The notes under the pieces were generated by a model. That model searched no databases. It saw nothing but the letters and a program-made list of their open reading frames with translations, and was not told the origin of the DNA. A DNA stretch of 38,852 bases, taken from contig JAPPMC010000093.1 of NCBI GenBank assembly GCA_028819235.1, forward strand, positions 1 through 38,852, written 5' to 3'. The stretch is from Bryobacterales bacterium (lineage in GTDB: Bacteria; Acidobacteriota; Terriglobia; Bryobacterales; UBA6623). Shown piece by piece: positions 25,576-34,069 of this stretch (positions are counted from its first letter, which is position 1; every line of letters starts with the position of its first letter). The position numbers and the translations under genes are program-made.

Positions 25576-25602
25576 ATTATACCAGACTTGCTAGTCTCGC
25601 AA
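25576..25602 (-). promoter_or_regulatory. Sigma-70-type promoter of rpsO-pnp
   Basis: On the minus strand a perfect TATAAT (25576-25581) lies 15 bases downstream of TTGCGA (25597-25602). The predicted start would leave a 5' leader of about 50 bases before the rpsO ATG. Overlapping small dyads (CTTGC/GCAAG and GACT/AGTC) span the spacer. Confidence 0.55.
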
Positions 25603-26501
25603 GGCTCTCGGAGAGTTGGCGCCGGAGCTTCTTGGGGCATCGCGGACATGGTGGCTAGCGGCCTTGGATAGGGCGGCGTTTCGCCGACGGCCTCCAACAG
25701 GGTCTGAAGGATTCGAGAGCACTGTTCCCAACACTCGGGCTGCTGGCGTTCGATGCACGCCAGCAAGTGCGAAGCCAGGTTCCTTAGTCGAATCCTCCGC
25801 AGAACATTGGAAGGGTGCGTGGTTGACCGCGCTTGGCAAGTAGCAATCGTGGCTAGGGCGCAACCGCACGTTACCTGCCACCAGTAGATCTCTGGACCAG
25901 TCGCTCTGCTTCTTCCAGAGCCCTCTCGAAGTAGCGCCGGCCGACTCTGGCTAATTTGCTGCGCTGCTGTCGCTCATTGACATCGACTTGCCAACACTGT
26001 CCGGCAGGTTTACCCGCTGCACCTCGGATTTCGCGAGAATGTGCCGGCGACGCTTAGGCTAGGGCGCCGTGCATCGCAGGAGCCGGCCGCCCCTGATCGA
26101 GTCGCAGGCAGTCGGGCCGCGGTAGGCCGCCCGTTGGCACTGGCTCGGCAGCGCGCACTCCTCGTGGAGTGCGCATGCCGGGGCAGAAGTGCGTGGACGA
26201 GGGCTAGGGCAGCAACGAGTGGCGCTACCGCAGGCGCGCCTTGCCCCACACCCGGCGGACCGCCAAGGAGTTCGGAAGCGTTGTCCGCCCAGAGCCCGCC
26301 ATACCAGCCGCTCTGGAAGCCATCCCCACATCGCCGGGCCTCGGCGTTTCAAGCCAGGCCCGTCGGAGGGCCTCCTCCTTCCGCACGGTGGCTGGATGGG
26401 CCCCTCGTTCCAAGCCAGTGTACGAACAAGGTCTCAGATTGGCGAAGGTGGCCCTCCGATTCCCGCCGACGTGACCGGATGCGATGGCGACAGATGTGTT
26501 C
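25603..26501. other. Gene-poor interval between rpsO promoter and NACHT gene
   Basis: About 0.9 kb. Apart from one short minus-strand coding-like remnant (25871-26050, listed separately), frames on both strands are short, overlapping and Arg/Pro/Cys-rich with no recognisable product. Confidence 0.45.
25871..26050 (-). pseudogene. Possible 3' gene remnant
   Basis: Between two in-frame stops the minus strand encodes about 59 residues with protein-like composition: a W-Q-V-D-V-N-E-R strand and turn, then an amphipathic, Arg/Glu-rich helix (A-R-V-G-R-R-Y-F-E-R-A-L-E-E-A-E-R-L-V). There is no ATG, GTG or TTG in the frame, so it cannot be an intact gene as it stands. It may be the 3' end of a decayed gene whose 5' part is lost. 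The family is unknown. Confidence 0.3.
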
Positions 26502-29500
26502 TCAAGACGGTTGCTTCGCCACATCTATCACAACGATCGACAACCTGCGCTTCTCGTCCGGCGAGAGCGAGTTGACCAAGGCACGCCTGAGTGCTTCAGC
26601 ACTCGACGGTCTGATGCCTTGGGGCGGGGCAGGGACCCCGTTCCGCCCAAACCAGAACACCACGTAGACTCCGTACCCTTCGCAGCCGGGGTCGCGAGTG
26701 TGTTTCCGGAGCAATTGATCCCGGATCGCAGTCCAGAGGCTTCGATCGTCACTCTTCTTGATCTCAACTGGGACATTGAACCCGTCACACGACACCCGAA
26801 TATCTGCGCGCTTGTCGTCTGCGTACCGGCCTTCCGGCTCAGCATCAATTAGATGGCCAAGTTCTAGTCGAAGGTCAGATAGCAGAGCATCCCGGCACAG
26901 ATCCTCGTGGCGGGGCTTCGCTAATGCCCCGTTCTTGGGTTGGTCCCAGTATTGCCGCCAGTCCGATGTGTTGCCGTGCCTGATTCTCTTGGCGAACGCG
27001 TCCAAGTGATCCGTCGTCAAGGCGGCGAGGTCAGCGGCGCTGCCGGGCTTGCCGTTCTCTAAGGTTCGAACCAACTGACGGGTGGCCAGATAGCGAAAAC
27101 TCACGGTTCGCCGGGTTGCTGCCTGGTCGTGCTGTCCTTGCTGAAGCAGCCGGCGCCAAGTCTTCAACTCCGGCGAGTATAAGAGCCTTGAGAACGACTT
27201 GGTGGCGTTCTCGGAGGGATCCTCACCCAGTTGGCGAATGAGGGCTTCGACCAAGACCGGTCCTCGCTGCCACATGTTCCGGATGCCAGGCGGTTCGAAT
27301 AGCTTGCCCACCAGCAGGATCAGGGCTTCCACAGAGTCTCGGTCAAGTCGGTCTAGGGAAGGCTCCCTTGGGACCACAGAAGGAGACCCCACAAGGAAGT
27401 CGAGTATGTGGCGGGTCAGAGACTCCCTCTTGCGAATCGCGGCGACCAGATTCTGCCTGTATCTCTCCGGAGAACAGAACAGTCCAGCTGTCAACCAGTA
27501 GACGCGCTGGCCAGCATGGATGCTGGCACAGCCAATCTTCGAGTCAATCAGGTCTTGGAGATCATCTTGGTCACAGTTGACGATTGCAGATCGCAGGAGA
27601 CAGGCCAGACCACGCATCTGTTCGGAGTTCGATCGGACGGGCATCGAGCGCAATAGTTGGAGGCAGGCGAGCCGTGCCACCCGTTCATGGTCGGGGGACG
27701 TCTCCAACCTGTCCAGAGCATCGAACAGGACGTTTCCTTTGGAGAGTTCCGCCCGAGCGATCTTGACAAGGACATCTGCCACTACCTCGGCGTGGGACGT
27801 GAGCAGTCGCTGGTACCAAAGCGGGGTGCCCGGGTCGAGACTGTCACTGGCATGGATTCGACTGGGCTGGGTGTTGATGAACGGCGTCCCGAAGTAAAAG
27901 GCTAGGCCTGTGCGGAGTCTGTCGGTACAGGGGAGATCTTCAACTCTGTCCTGCACTTGTTCGATCTCAGCCAGGCCCGCCAAGACCGGTCGAGCGAGGG
28001 GATGGATCAAGTCCTGCTTCAGGAGATCAGCGATTTCTTCCGGGGTTGGGACATCGGTCCGGTGGACAGCACATCGCAGCCCTTCCAGAGCGGCTTTGAC
28101 CAAGGACTCGTCCGCCAGGAGTTCCAATAGACGATCTTTGGGAGTCTGACCGTCGAGCGAAACATCAAGATCCCAGTAGGCGCGCGCAAAGCGGTCGAGG
28201 AAGGCTACGGGACACTGCTTGGACGCCACTACACTCAAGTCCCCACGAACTCGGTCTCGCAATTCCTGGAACTGTGACGAGACGCAGTTGTTCCCGTCAT
28301 TACCGGGCAGGTCCGGACCCGAGGCAGTAGCCACATCGGGCCTCGGATCGTCCAGTTGTCCGGGGTCGGGTGCCCCCACTTCGTCCGTTGGAGGCTCTGG
28401 CCCGGCTGCCATATCAGACTGACCAGCCGCATCGACTCCCCGCTGGGACAGCTGCCGTAACGCCCTCGCTGTGCTGGGATTCGGGGCAACCGAGGATTGC
28501 TGTCGCAACCAACCGGTCAGCCCCGCTGGTGCGGCGTTCAGTTCGTCGAGCGATCTGCGGAGTGCCTTAGCCTCCGTGTCGGACTGCCGAATCGTAGCGC
28601 AACGCTCGAGCCCGTAAGCAATGACTTCCTTGAGATCGTCAGGGTGGCCAAGGACCCACTTCTGGAACTTGCCCCAATCACCGGAACGACTCGGATAGTG
28701 TGGATCGGACAACAACCCAATCCATTTGTAGAGCCGTGCATAGTCAAGGACAGTTCGATTTGCCGCCAAGTACTGTGTGAACAGAGTACCGTAGACCTTG
28801 CCCAAAATATCTCGAACCGGCTTCTGATCGACTGACTCCGCATCGAGTTCATCGCTTCTTTCCCGGAGAGCATCGAGGAGGCGTCCTATCTCATCCGGGT
28901 CCAACCCAGCCGATGGCAGCCGATACCAAAACCCAACGTACGCTCCAATGAGGGTCGGATCCTTGGGATTCTTGAGATACTGAACCAAATCGGCTGCGCT
29001 CAAGACTGACGGGTAGAGCGATCGTAACACTAGGCCAAGCATCTCGTCATCTTCGTCAGGGATCTTGGCGTCCGCAATGTCTTGGACCAGACCCTTCAAA
29101 TCCGATGCGGCTAGATCACCATCCAAGTAGTAAGTGATTACTGCTAAAAGGGAGTAATACCTAATTCGCGCGTGCCACTGATCGCTCCCGACAATGCGAA
29201 GCAGATCAAGTTCCAACCCCTCAACGGCAGGACTGCCCGAGAGTGACCGCACGACAAGGAATGCTCCACGTAGTGCTGCATCATCGTTCGCCGGACTTCT
29301 CAAGTATTTGCGGAACGTACTGACCATATCGTGGGTCGCCAGATCGTCCAACCTCGCATCAGTGTTCGCAATCAGACGATCGTAATCATTCCATTGCCAC
29401 AGACTTGCAGAAACACATTCGATTAAGTGAGCCTTCTCACCGGAAGAGAATTCCTTGATGTCACCATCGAAGAGAACACCCAGCGGGTTTCTGTCATTAA

Positions 29501-30575
29501 TCTCGAGTCGGCTCTCCTCGCACAACGCTGCGAGCCATGAAGTCAGTCCAGAGAATTCCTCGACGACCATCCCATTGAATCCGCACACTAGCGAGAGGAT
29601 TCTCCGGACGGGCAATCCCTTGCCGACCCTGTGGGCAAGATAACGGGCGGCCAAGAATTCGGCAATCTGGCGGTGGATGGGGAAGAAGCGGTCGTCGGCA
29701 TCCGGCGACTCGAAGATGCGCGACCGAAGGGCGAGGTTCGCTCCGTTGAGTTCACTGTCGCCCAGTTCGCCAAGATAAAGGCAATCTTGGGCAGTCGGAG
29801 GCCGGATTCGACAGCATCCCATTTTTCCCGACAAGAGCAGGAGTGCGCAGAGTTTCTCGGCTGTCCGCAGGACCGCTGCTCGATCACCCGTACCGAACGT
29901 GGCAGCTTGATGCTCATAGCCGATCTCCATTGCCAGCTGTTCGCATGCTTGTTTGAAGGCGCCTGCTTTGGTCAGGTGAGGACCGGGATGAGAGGAGACC
30001 TCAGCCAGCATCCTCAGCGTAAGCGGGTTCCCCAGCAGACCTTGAAGCGTTGGTTGAATTGAGTGATCCAAGAATTGCTGCGACCCGTCCGAATCGAGGA
30101 AGGCGTTCAGCAGCTCTTGGATTACTTCCGGTCCCAGTGGATTAATCCTCAAGACCGGAACGTCGCTGCCGTCTGTCAATGCTGCGAGGGCCCTCCGGTC
30201 GTTCTGTCCTAGCCATTCCCCGTCGCGGCAGGAAATCCGGAACTTAGGACACTCGAGCTGGCTGAGTTTGTTTCTGATCTGATCCAACGGCTTGTGTGGG
30301 TCCCCCGTGCCAATCCTCATTTCGTCTAGGCCATCGATGAAGACCGTGCTCGTTCCCAACTCAGCCCGACATAAGTTAATGAAGTCCCGGGCCGGGACAT
30401 AGCACGCTCCGGTACGGTCGACTTCTCGACGAAACTCGGTCGTCTTACCACTGCCCGGTCCGCCCAGAAGCACGTATGCTGGTTGCTCCCGGAACTGTTC
30501 AAGGTGTTCGACAGCCTCAGGTGTGGCTGAGCTACCCTCCCGAACCAGGGTGAATGTCCGCGGAACGTATTCCAT
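26502..30575 (-). CDS. NACHT-type STAND NTPase with C-terminal PD-(D/E)XK-like motif
   Basis: A protein of about 1357 residues. The N-terminal NTPase has Walker A G-G-P-G-S-G-K-T at 38-45, a NACHT-like Walker B V-F-I-D-G-L-D-E at 78-85, and the later G-N-P-L-T-L-R-M-L motif typical of NACHT modules. A long, mostly alpha-helical, repeat-like middle (about 350-1180) probably forms a solenoid sensor, with a Pro/Asp-rich low-complexity break near 705-750. The C-terminus carries A-D-I-R-V with D1258 and V-E-I-K-K with E1271 and K1273, a PD-(D/E)XK-type spacing. This suggests ligand-triggered oligomerisation that activates a nuclease, as in Avs-type defence NTPases, although there the effector is usually N-terminal. 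The ATG at 30575 is four bases after the stop of the upstream ATPase gene; an ATG at 30611 would overlap it. Defence function is inference. Confidence 0.85.
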   Translation of the reverse strand: MEYVPRTFTLVREGSSATPEAVEHLEQFREQPAYVLLGGPGSGKTTEFRREVDRTGACYVPARDFINLCRAELGTSTVFIDGLDEMRIGTGDPHKPLDQIRNKLSQLECPKFRISCRDGEWLGQNDRRALAALTDGSDVPVLRINPLGPEVIQELLNAFLDSDGSQQFLDHSIQPTLQGLLGNPLTLRMLAEVSSHPGPHLTKAGAFKQACEQLAMEIGYEHQAATFGTGDRAAVLRTAEKLCALLLLSGKMGCCRIRPPTAQDCLYLGELGDSELNGANLALRSRIFESPDADDRFFPIHRQIAEFLAARYLAHRVGKGLPVRRILSLVCGFNGMVVEEFSGLTSWLAALCEESRLEINDRNPLGVLFDGDIKEFSSGEKAHLIECVSASLWQWNDYDRLIANTDARLDDLATHDMVSTFRKYLRSPANDDAALRGAFLVVRSLSGSPAVEGLELDLLRIVGSDQWHARIRYYSLLAVITYYLDGDLAASDLKGLVQDIADAKIPDEDDEMLGLVLRSLYPSVLSAADLVQYLKNPKDPTLIGAYVGFWYRLPSAGLDPDEIGRLLDALRERSDELDAESVDQKPVRDILGKVYGTLFTQYLAANRTVLDYARLYKWIGLLSDPHYPSRSGDWGKFQKWVLGHPDDLKEVIAYGLERCATIRQSDTEAKALRRSLDELNAAPAGLTGWLRQQSSVAPNPSTARALRQLSQRGVDAAGQSDMAAGPEPPTDEVGAPDPGQLDDPRPDVATASGPDLPGNDGNNCVSSQFQELRDRVRGDLSVVASKQCPVAFLDRFARAYWDLDVSLDGQTPKDRLLELLADESLVKAALEGLRCAVHRTDVPTPEEIADLLKQDLIHPLARPVLAGLAEIEQVQDRVEDLPCTDRLRTGLAFYFGTPFINTQPSRIHASDSLDPGTPLWYQRLLTSHAEVVADVLVKIARAELSKGNVLFDALDRLETSPDHERVARLACLQLLRSMPVRSNSEQMRGLACLLRSAIVNCDQDDLQDLIDSKIGCASIHAGQRVYWLTAGLFCSPERYRQNLVAAIRKRESLTRHILDFLVGSPSVVPREPSLDRLDRDSVEALILLVGKLFEPPGIRNMWQRGPVLVEALIRQLGEDPSENATKSFSRLLYSPELKTWRRLLQQGQHDQAATRRTVSFRYLATRQLVRTLENGKPGSAADLAALTTDHLDAFAKRIRHGNTSDWRQYWDQPKNGALAKPRHEDLCRDALLSDLRLELGHLIDAEPEGRYADDKRADIRVSCDGFNVPVEIKKSDDRSLWTAIRDQLLRKHTRDPGCEGYGVYVVFWFGRNGVPAPPQGIRPSSAEALRRALVNSLSPDEKRRLSIVVIDVAKQPS

Positions 30576-30579
30576 CGGG

Positions 30580-31830
30580 CTACTGCTCGGCCCAATAGCT
30601 GGCTGGGGCATTCAGGAAATCGAACAACGGTATGCCGGTGGCTCCGACGACGAGCGTCTTGGCCTGTGGAAACCTGCGCATGAATTCGGCAAGGCCTCGG
30701 GCGCTTCGGAGTTGCCGCCCACTCTTGACTTCTACCGCCACCAAGTGATGGCCTCGCTCGAGAACGAAGTCCACTTCCGAAGTGCGGCCTTTCCAGTAAT
30801 GGACGCGGGTCTCGTCGATAAGCCCAGTGTTCAACAGATGTGCGCCGACCGCACTCTCGAACAGATGGCCCCAGAAGGTTCGGTCGGCGCGAGCTTGAGC
30901 GAAGGTTCGGTCCGAGAGAGCCCCAACATAAGCGGTGTTGAGCACATTGAGTTTGGGGCTGGACTTCCTCGTCTGGATGACGCTCGTCGAGTACTTCTGA
31001 AGGCCCGCCAGCATCCCAACGGTCTGGAGCAGCTCCAGGTAGCGAGCAAGAGTGGTCGTGTTGCCGGCATCCTGCAGCCGACCGAGCATCTTGTTGAAGG
31101 ACAGAATCTGTCCCGAGTACCGCACGCCACACTCGAACACCTGCCTAAGCAGCGCCGGTTTGTCGACCCGAGTGATGTCGAGCACGTCCCTTTGGATTAC
31201 AGGTTCCACCAGCGCGGTCCTGACATATCGCCTCCAACGGACCGGGTCGCGGAAGGGTGCCGCGCCGGGACTCCCGCCGAAATACACGTATCGCTCAAGG
31301 TCGTACCCAAAAGCGTCGCGCATCTGCGGATACGACCAATGAGTGAACTGGAGGCTCTCGAATCTTCCCACCAGGCTCTCGCCCAAGTCTTTCTGCATCA
31401 AGAAAGGAGCAGACCCTAGAATCGCGACCCGCAAGCGCGAGCCGCTGTGACGATCTTGGTCCCAGAGCCCCTTGACGGTCCGTGCCCAGCCGGAGACCAG
31501 TTGAATCTCATCGACTACTAGCACGAAGCCGGTATCGGATCGAAGGGCTTCGCGTCGCGCCCCCTGCCAGATTCGGTACAACCACCGTGCATCCCGCCTT
31601 CCTAAGGGGGACAACCTAGGTGACACGCCGTCACGAAGCGACTGGAAGGCCGAGTCCTCGGGCTCATCAGCGGCCACGTACATGCTTGGAAGCTCGACGG
31701 CCTCCAGAGCTTGGCGCACAGCTGTCGTCTTGCCTGTCTGCCGGGGACCGGTCACTAGGACTAGGAACCGGGGCTCCTCGCGCAGTCGCTTCACGAGTTC
31801 GGCTACATTCGGATGGCGGTAGTCAGCCAC
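30580..31830 (-). CDS. AAA_14/DUF4143-type ATP-binding protein
   Basis: A 416-residue protein with the common AAA_14 plus DUF4143 layout. Walker A is G-P-R-Q-T-G-K-T-T at 28-36 and Walker B is F-V-L-V-V-D-E-I-Q, followed by a sensor strand (R-V-A-I-L-G-S-A) and the F-G-G-S-P-G-A segment. The C-terminal DUF4143 part ends with E-V-D-F-V-L and A-V-E-V-K-S-G, a PD-(D/E)XK-like core. The GTG start gives a normal length. The biochemical role of this large family is unknown; members are often found near defence or toxin genes. Here it is the first gene of a two-gene unit with the NACHT protein (four-base spacing), so it probably shares its function or regulation. Confidence 0.92.
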   Translation of the reverse strand: MADYRHPNVAELVKRLREEPRFLVLVTGPRQTGKTTAVRQALEAVELPSMYVAADEPEDSAFQSLRDGVSPRLSPLGRRDARWLYRIWQGARREALRSDTGFVLVVDEIQLVSGWARTVKGLWDQDRHSGSRLRVAILGSAPFLMQKDLGESLVGRFESLQFTHWSYPQMRDAFGYDLERYVYFGGSPGAAPFRDPVRWRRYVRTALVEPVIQRDVLDITRVDKPALLRQVFECGVRYSGQILSFNKMLGRLQDAGNTTTLARYLELLQTVGMLAGLQKYSTSVIQTRKSSPKLNVLNTAYVGALSDRTFAQARADRTFWGHLFESAVGAHLLNTGLIDETRVHYWKGRTSEVDFVLERGHHLVAVEVKSGRQLRSARGLAEFMRRFPQAKTLVVGATGIPLFDFLNAPASYWAEQ

Positions 31831-33121
31831 AGACTCAGAATACCATCCCGTGCAGTTTTACTCAGTACAGTAATCGAGCGCATCTTGATTCCCTTGTGCC
31901 AAGACGTAACGCCACCGATCGACTCGCATGTTCGTTCGTGCGGCGGGTGGCGCATCACCTGCGAGTGCCGGTCGTGAATGACTAAGCCGAGCGGGACCTG
32001 GGGACGATTCAGGTGAGGATCTCGAATGGGCCGCCCTTGGCTCGCCGACCAAGAGTCTCGCCACGATTCGGAGCGTAGCCTCGCCTCCGCAGCAGCAGAG
32101 TCTGATTCGCAAACTGCGACAGGTCGAGGCGCTCGGTTTGCACTGTGTCTTGCCGGTCTGGAAGAGCCAGAGCCCACGGCTCTTGAGACGCCCAATGACT
32201 GTAGTTCGCCATGCTATTCACTACAGGGCCTCGACGGCGCGCCGGGTTGCATCGAGAGACGCACGATTTGCCTCAGCGGGGAGAATTGGCCGCGACCTGT
32301 AGGCCGTGGATCTGCGAGCAGACTCCTGCGGAAGTCGCTGCATGCGCTCGATGAGGCCATCGAGCCGCTGCTGGTGCCCTCAACCAAGAGGGGATTGTCG
32401 AATCCGGTACGGACCTGTGTCTGATCTACGCATTCGCAGACCCCGACACTGGCGCGACGGACGGGCCTCAGTCAAGAGTGCGCTTCCGGGTAATGGCGGC
32501 GACCTCCGGTCTGGCGGTCTCGTTCGCGCGTCGGATGTAGGTCGACTCCGTCGTCGGCCAAGTGGAAGAGACTCCGATGACGGGCCGAGGCTGTCATGGC
32601 AACGCTCGCGCCCTGAAGTGGGCTACGCTGCACCGTCAGCGCTCATGCGGCTGAAACCTCAATGCCCGCGCGTATCATCCGAATCGCCCAACCAAGCCTC
32701 GCCAGCCAGCCGACGATTGTCCGAAACGGCGAGCACCCTCCCCAGCAACCTTCCCGATTGCCGCTCTATGTGTCACGGGACGGCGTCGGAGTTCCACTTG
32801 GGCTCTCGTCTAAGTACTCAAGTTGCCTGGCGTTGGCAAAGGTCTCCGCACCCTCTCGGTACGACCTTAGTCGGCCGTGGCCGTATGACTTAGAATCCAC
32901 CCATGGACCCCCGTGGAGCCGATGATCCAGCATCGGCTCCCGACGAGGCCGGGACCTCGGGTGTTGGGCCGTGCTCGCTCCCGCAGGCCGGTACCGCTGG
33001 CCCCAGAAGCGTCGGCTTTCGAAAGCCGCGGGGGCACTGCCTACGGGCACTGGGTGAATTAGCCACGAGGCCCGTCCTCCATCGAACGAATCGCTTCCGG
33101 TTCCAGAAGCCCCTGTGCCCG
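31831..33121. other. Gene-poor interval upstream of the second defence-like locus
   Basis: About 1.3 kb between the divergent DUF4143 ATPase and decaheme cytochrome genes. Frames up to about 195 codons exist on both strands but overlap each other and show no recognisable motif. The cytochrome frame is open back to 32903, but that extension precedes a clear signal peptide and is not counted as coding. A short dyad near 31858 is listed separately. Confidence 0.45.
31858..31873. promoter_or_regulatory. Dyad upstream of the ATPase-NACHT unit
   Basis: TTACT, CAGTAC, AGTAA form a 16-base dyad lying 27 bases before the GTG of the DUF4143 ATPase gene, in a locally A/T-richer patch. Position and symmetry fit an operator overlapping the promoter. 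No regulator gene is adjacent, so the role is unproven. Confidence 0.25.
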
Positions 33122-34069
33122 ATGCTGCCAAGGTTTCGCGGATGGGTGGCTGTTGCGATGCTGGCCGTCCTCCCAAATGTTGCAGGATTGGCTCGGGGGC
33201 AGCCGACCGGCGGCGCCGTCAACCAGTTCGTCGGGGATCTGGTTTGCATGGGCTGCCACGGGGAGCTGAGCGCCGAGTTCCGCGAGAATCCTCACCACGA
33301 CCCGTCCGCGCCCGACCAGCCGGCGGGCCGGGCCGGCTGCGAGAGCTGCCACGGCATGGGAGCCCTCCATGCAATCTCGGCGGACACGTCCAAGATCGGC
33401 GGGTTCACGGCCAGCCCTCCAAGCGAGGCGATCGACCGCTGCTTGGTTTGCCACGGTGGGGACTTCGGGAAGATGCACATCCGCCGGTCCGCGCACACCA
33501 CTTCCGACGTGGGTTGCGTTAGCTGCCACTCCATTCATGCGGCGCATCCGGAGGGCCAGCTGCTAGCGGGACTAGAGCGCGAGGTGTGCTACCGCTGCCA
33601 CGCGAACATCCGGGCAAGGTTTGAGATGCCGTTCAAGCACCGAGTGAACGAGGGCGCCATCGCGTGTTCCGACTGCCACAATCCCCATGGAGCCCCATTG
33701 GCAACCTGGGCTTCGGCGCATTCCCCGAGGATGGTGTCGCACGGGATGGGCAATGACCAGCCCTGTCTGGGGTGCCACGCGGACGTGGCCGGTCCATTCG
33801 TCTTTGAGCATCCGCCGCTGCGCGTCGAGGGCTGTGCCGCGTGCCACGATCCGCACGGGAGCACGAACCCGCGGCTTCTGGCCCGGCCAGCCGTGTTCGT
33901 CATGTGCCTCGAATGCCACAACGAGGTCGATGGCTTCGGCCCGCGGTCAGAGGGAATCATCGGTCCCACGCCCGGCTTCCACAACCTGTCAGACCCGTCG
34001 TTCCGCGAATGCGTCCTGTGCCACTCTCGCATCCACGGGTCGAACGCAGATCCGCTGTTCCGCAGATGA
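33122..34069 (+). CDS. DmsE/MtrA-type decaheme c-type cytochrome
   Basis: A 315-residue periplasmic multiheme cytochrome. From the ATG at 33122 a basic start and hydrophobic stretch form a signal peptide ending near A-R-G-Q. The mature part has ten C-x-x-C-H heme sites; in order, their x-x pairs are MG, ES, LV, VS, YR, SD, LG, AA, LE and VL, with the first at residues 42-46 and the last at 297-301. Ten hemes in about 280 residues match the DmsE/MtrA/PioA family, which passes electrons through an outer-membrane barrel. The next gene overlaps by four bases (ATGA) and encodes such a barrel. The electron acceptor or donor is unknown. The frame is open further upstream, but that part lacks a signal peptide at its start and is not used. 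Confidence 0.93.
   Translation: MLPRFRGWVAVAMLAVLPNVAGLARGQPTGGAVNQFVGDLVCMGCHGELSAEFRENPHHDPSAPDQPAGRAGCESCHGMGALHAISADTSKIGGFTASPPSEAIDRCLVCHGGDFGKMHIRRSAHTTSDVGCVSCHSIHAAHPEGQLLAGLEREVCYRCHANIRARFEMPFKHRVNEGAIACSDCHNPHGAPLATWASAHSPRMVSHGMGNDQPCLGCHADVAGPFVFEHPPLRVEGCAACHDPHGSTNPRLLARPAVFVMCLECHNEVDGFGPRSEGIIGPTPGFHNLSDPSFRECVLCHSRIHGSNADPLFRR

Noticed and set aside
30523..31419. A 298-codon plus-strand frame.
   Set aside because: It is antisense to the DUF4143 ATPase, whose Walker motifs and C-terminal domain are unambiguous.
32903..33121. A longer N-terminus for the decaheme cytochrome.
   Set aside because: The added 73 residues have no signal peptide and would bury the clear one that starts at 33122.
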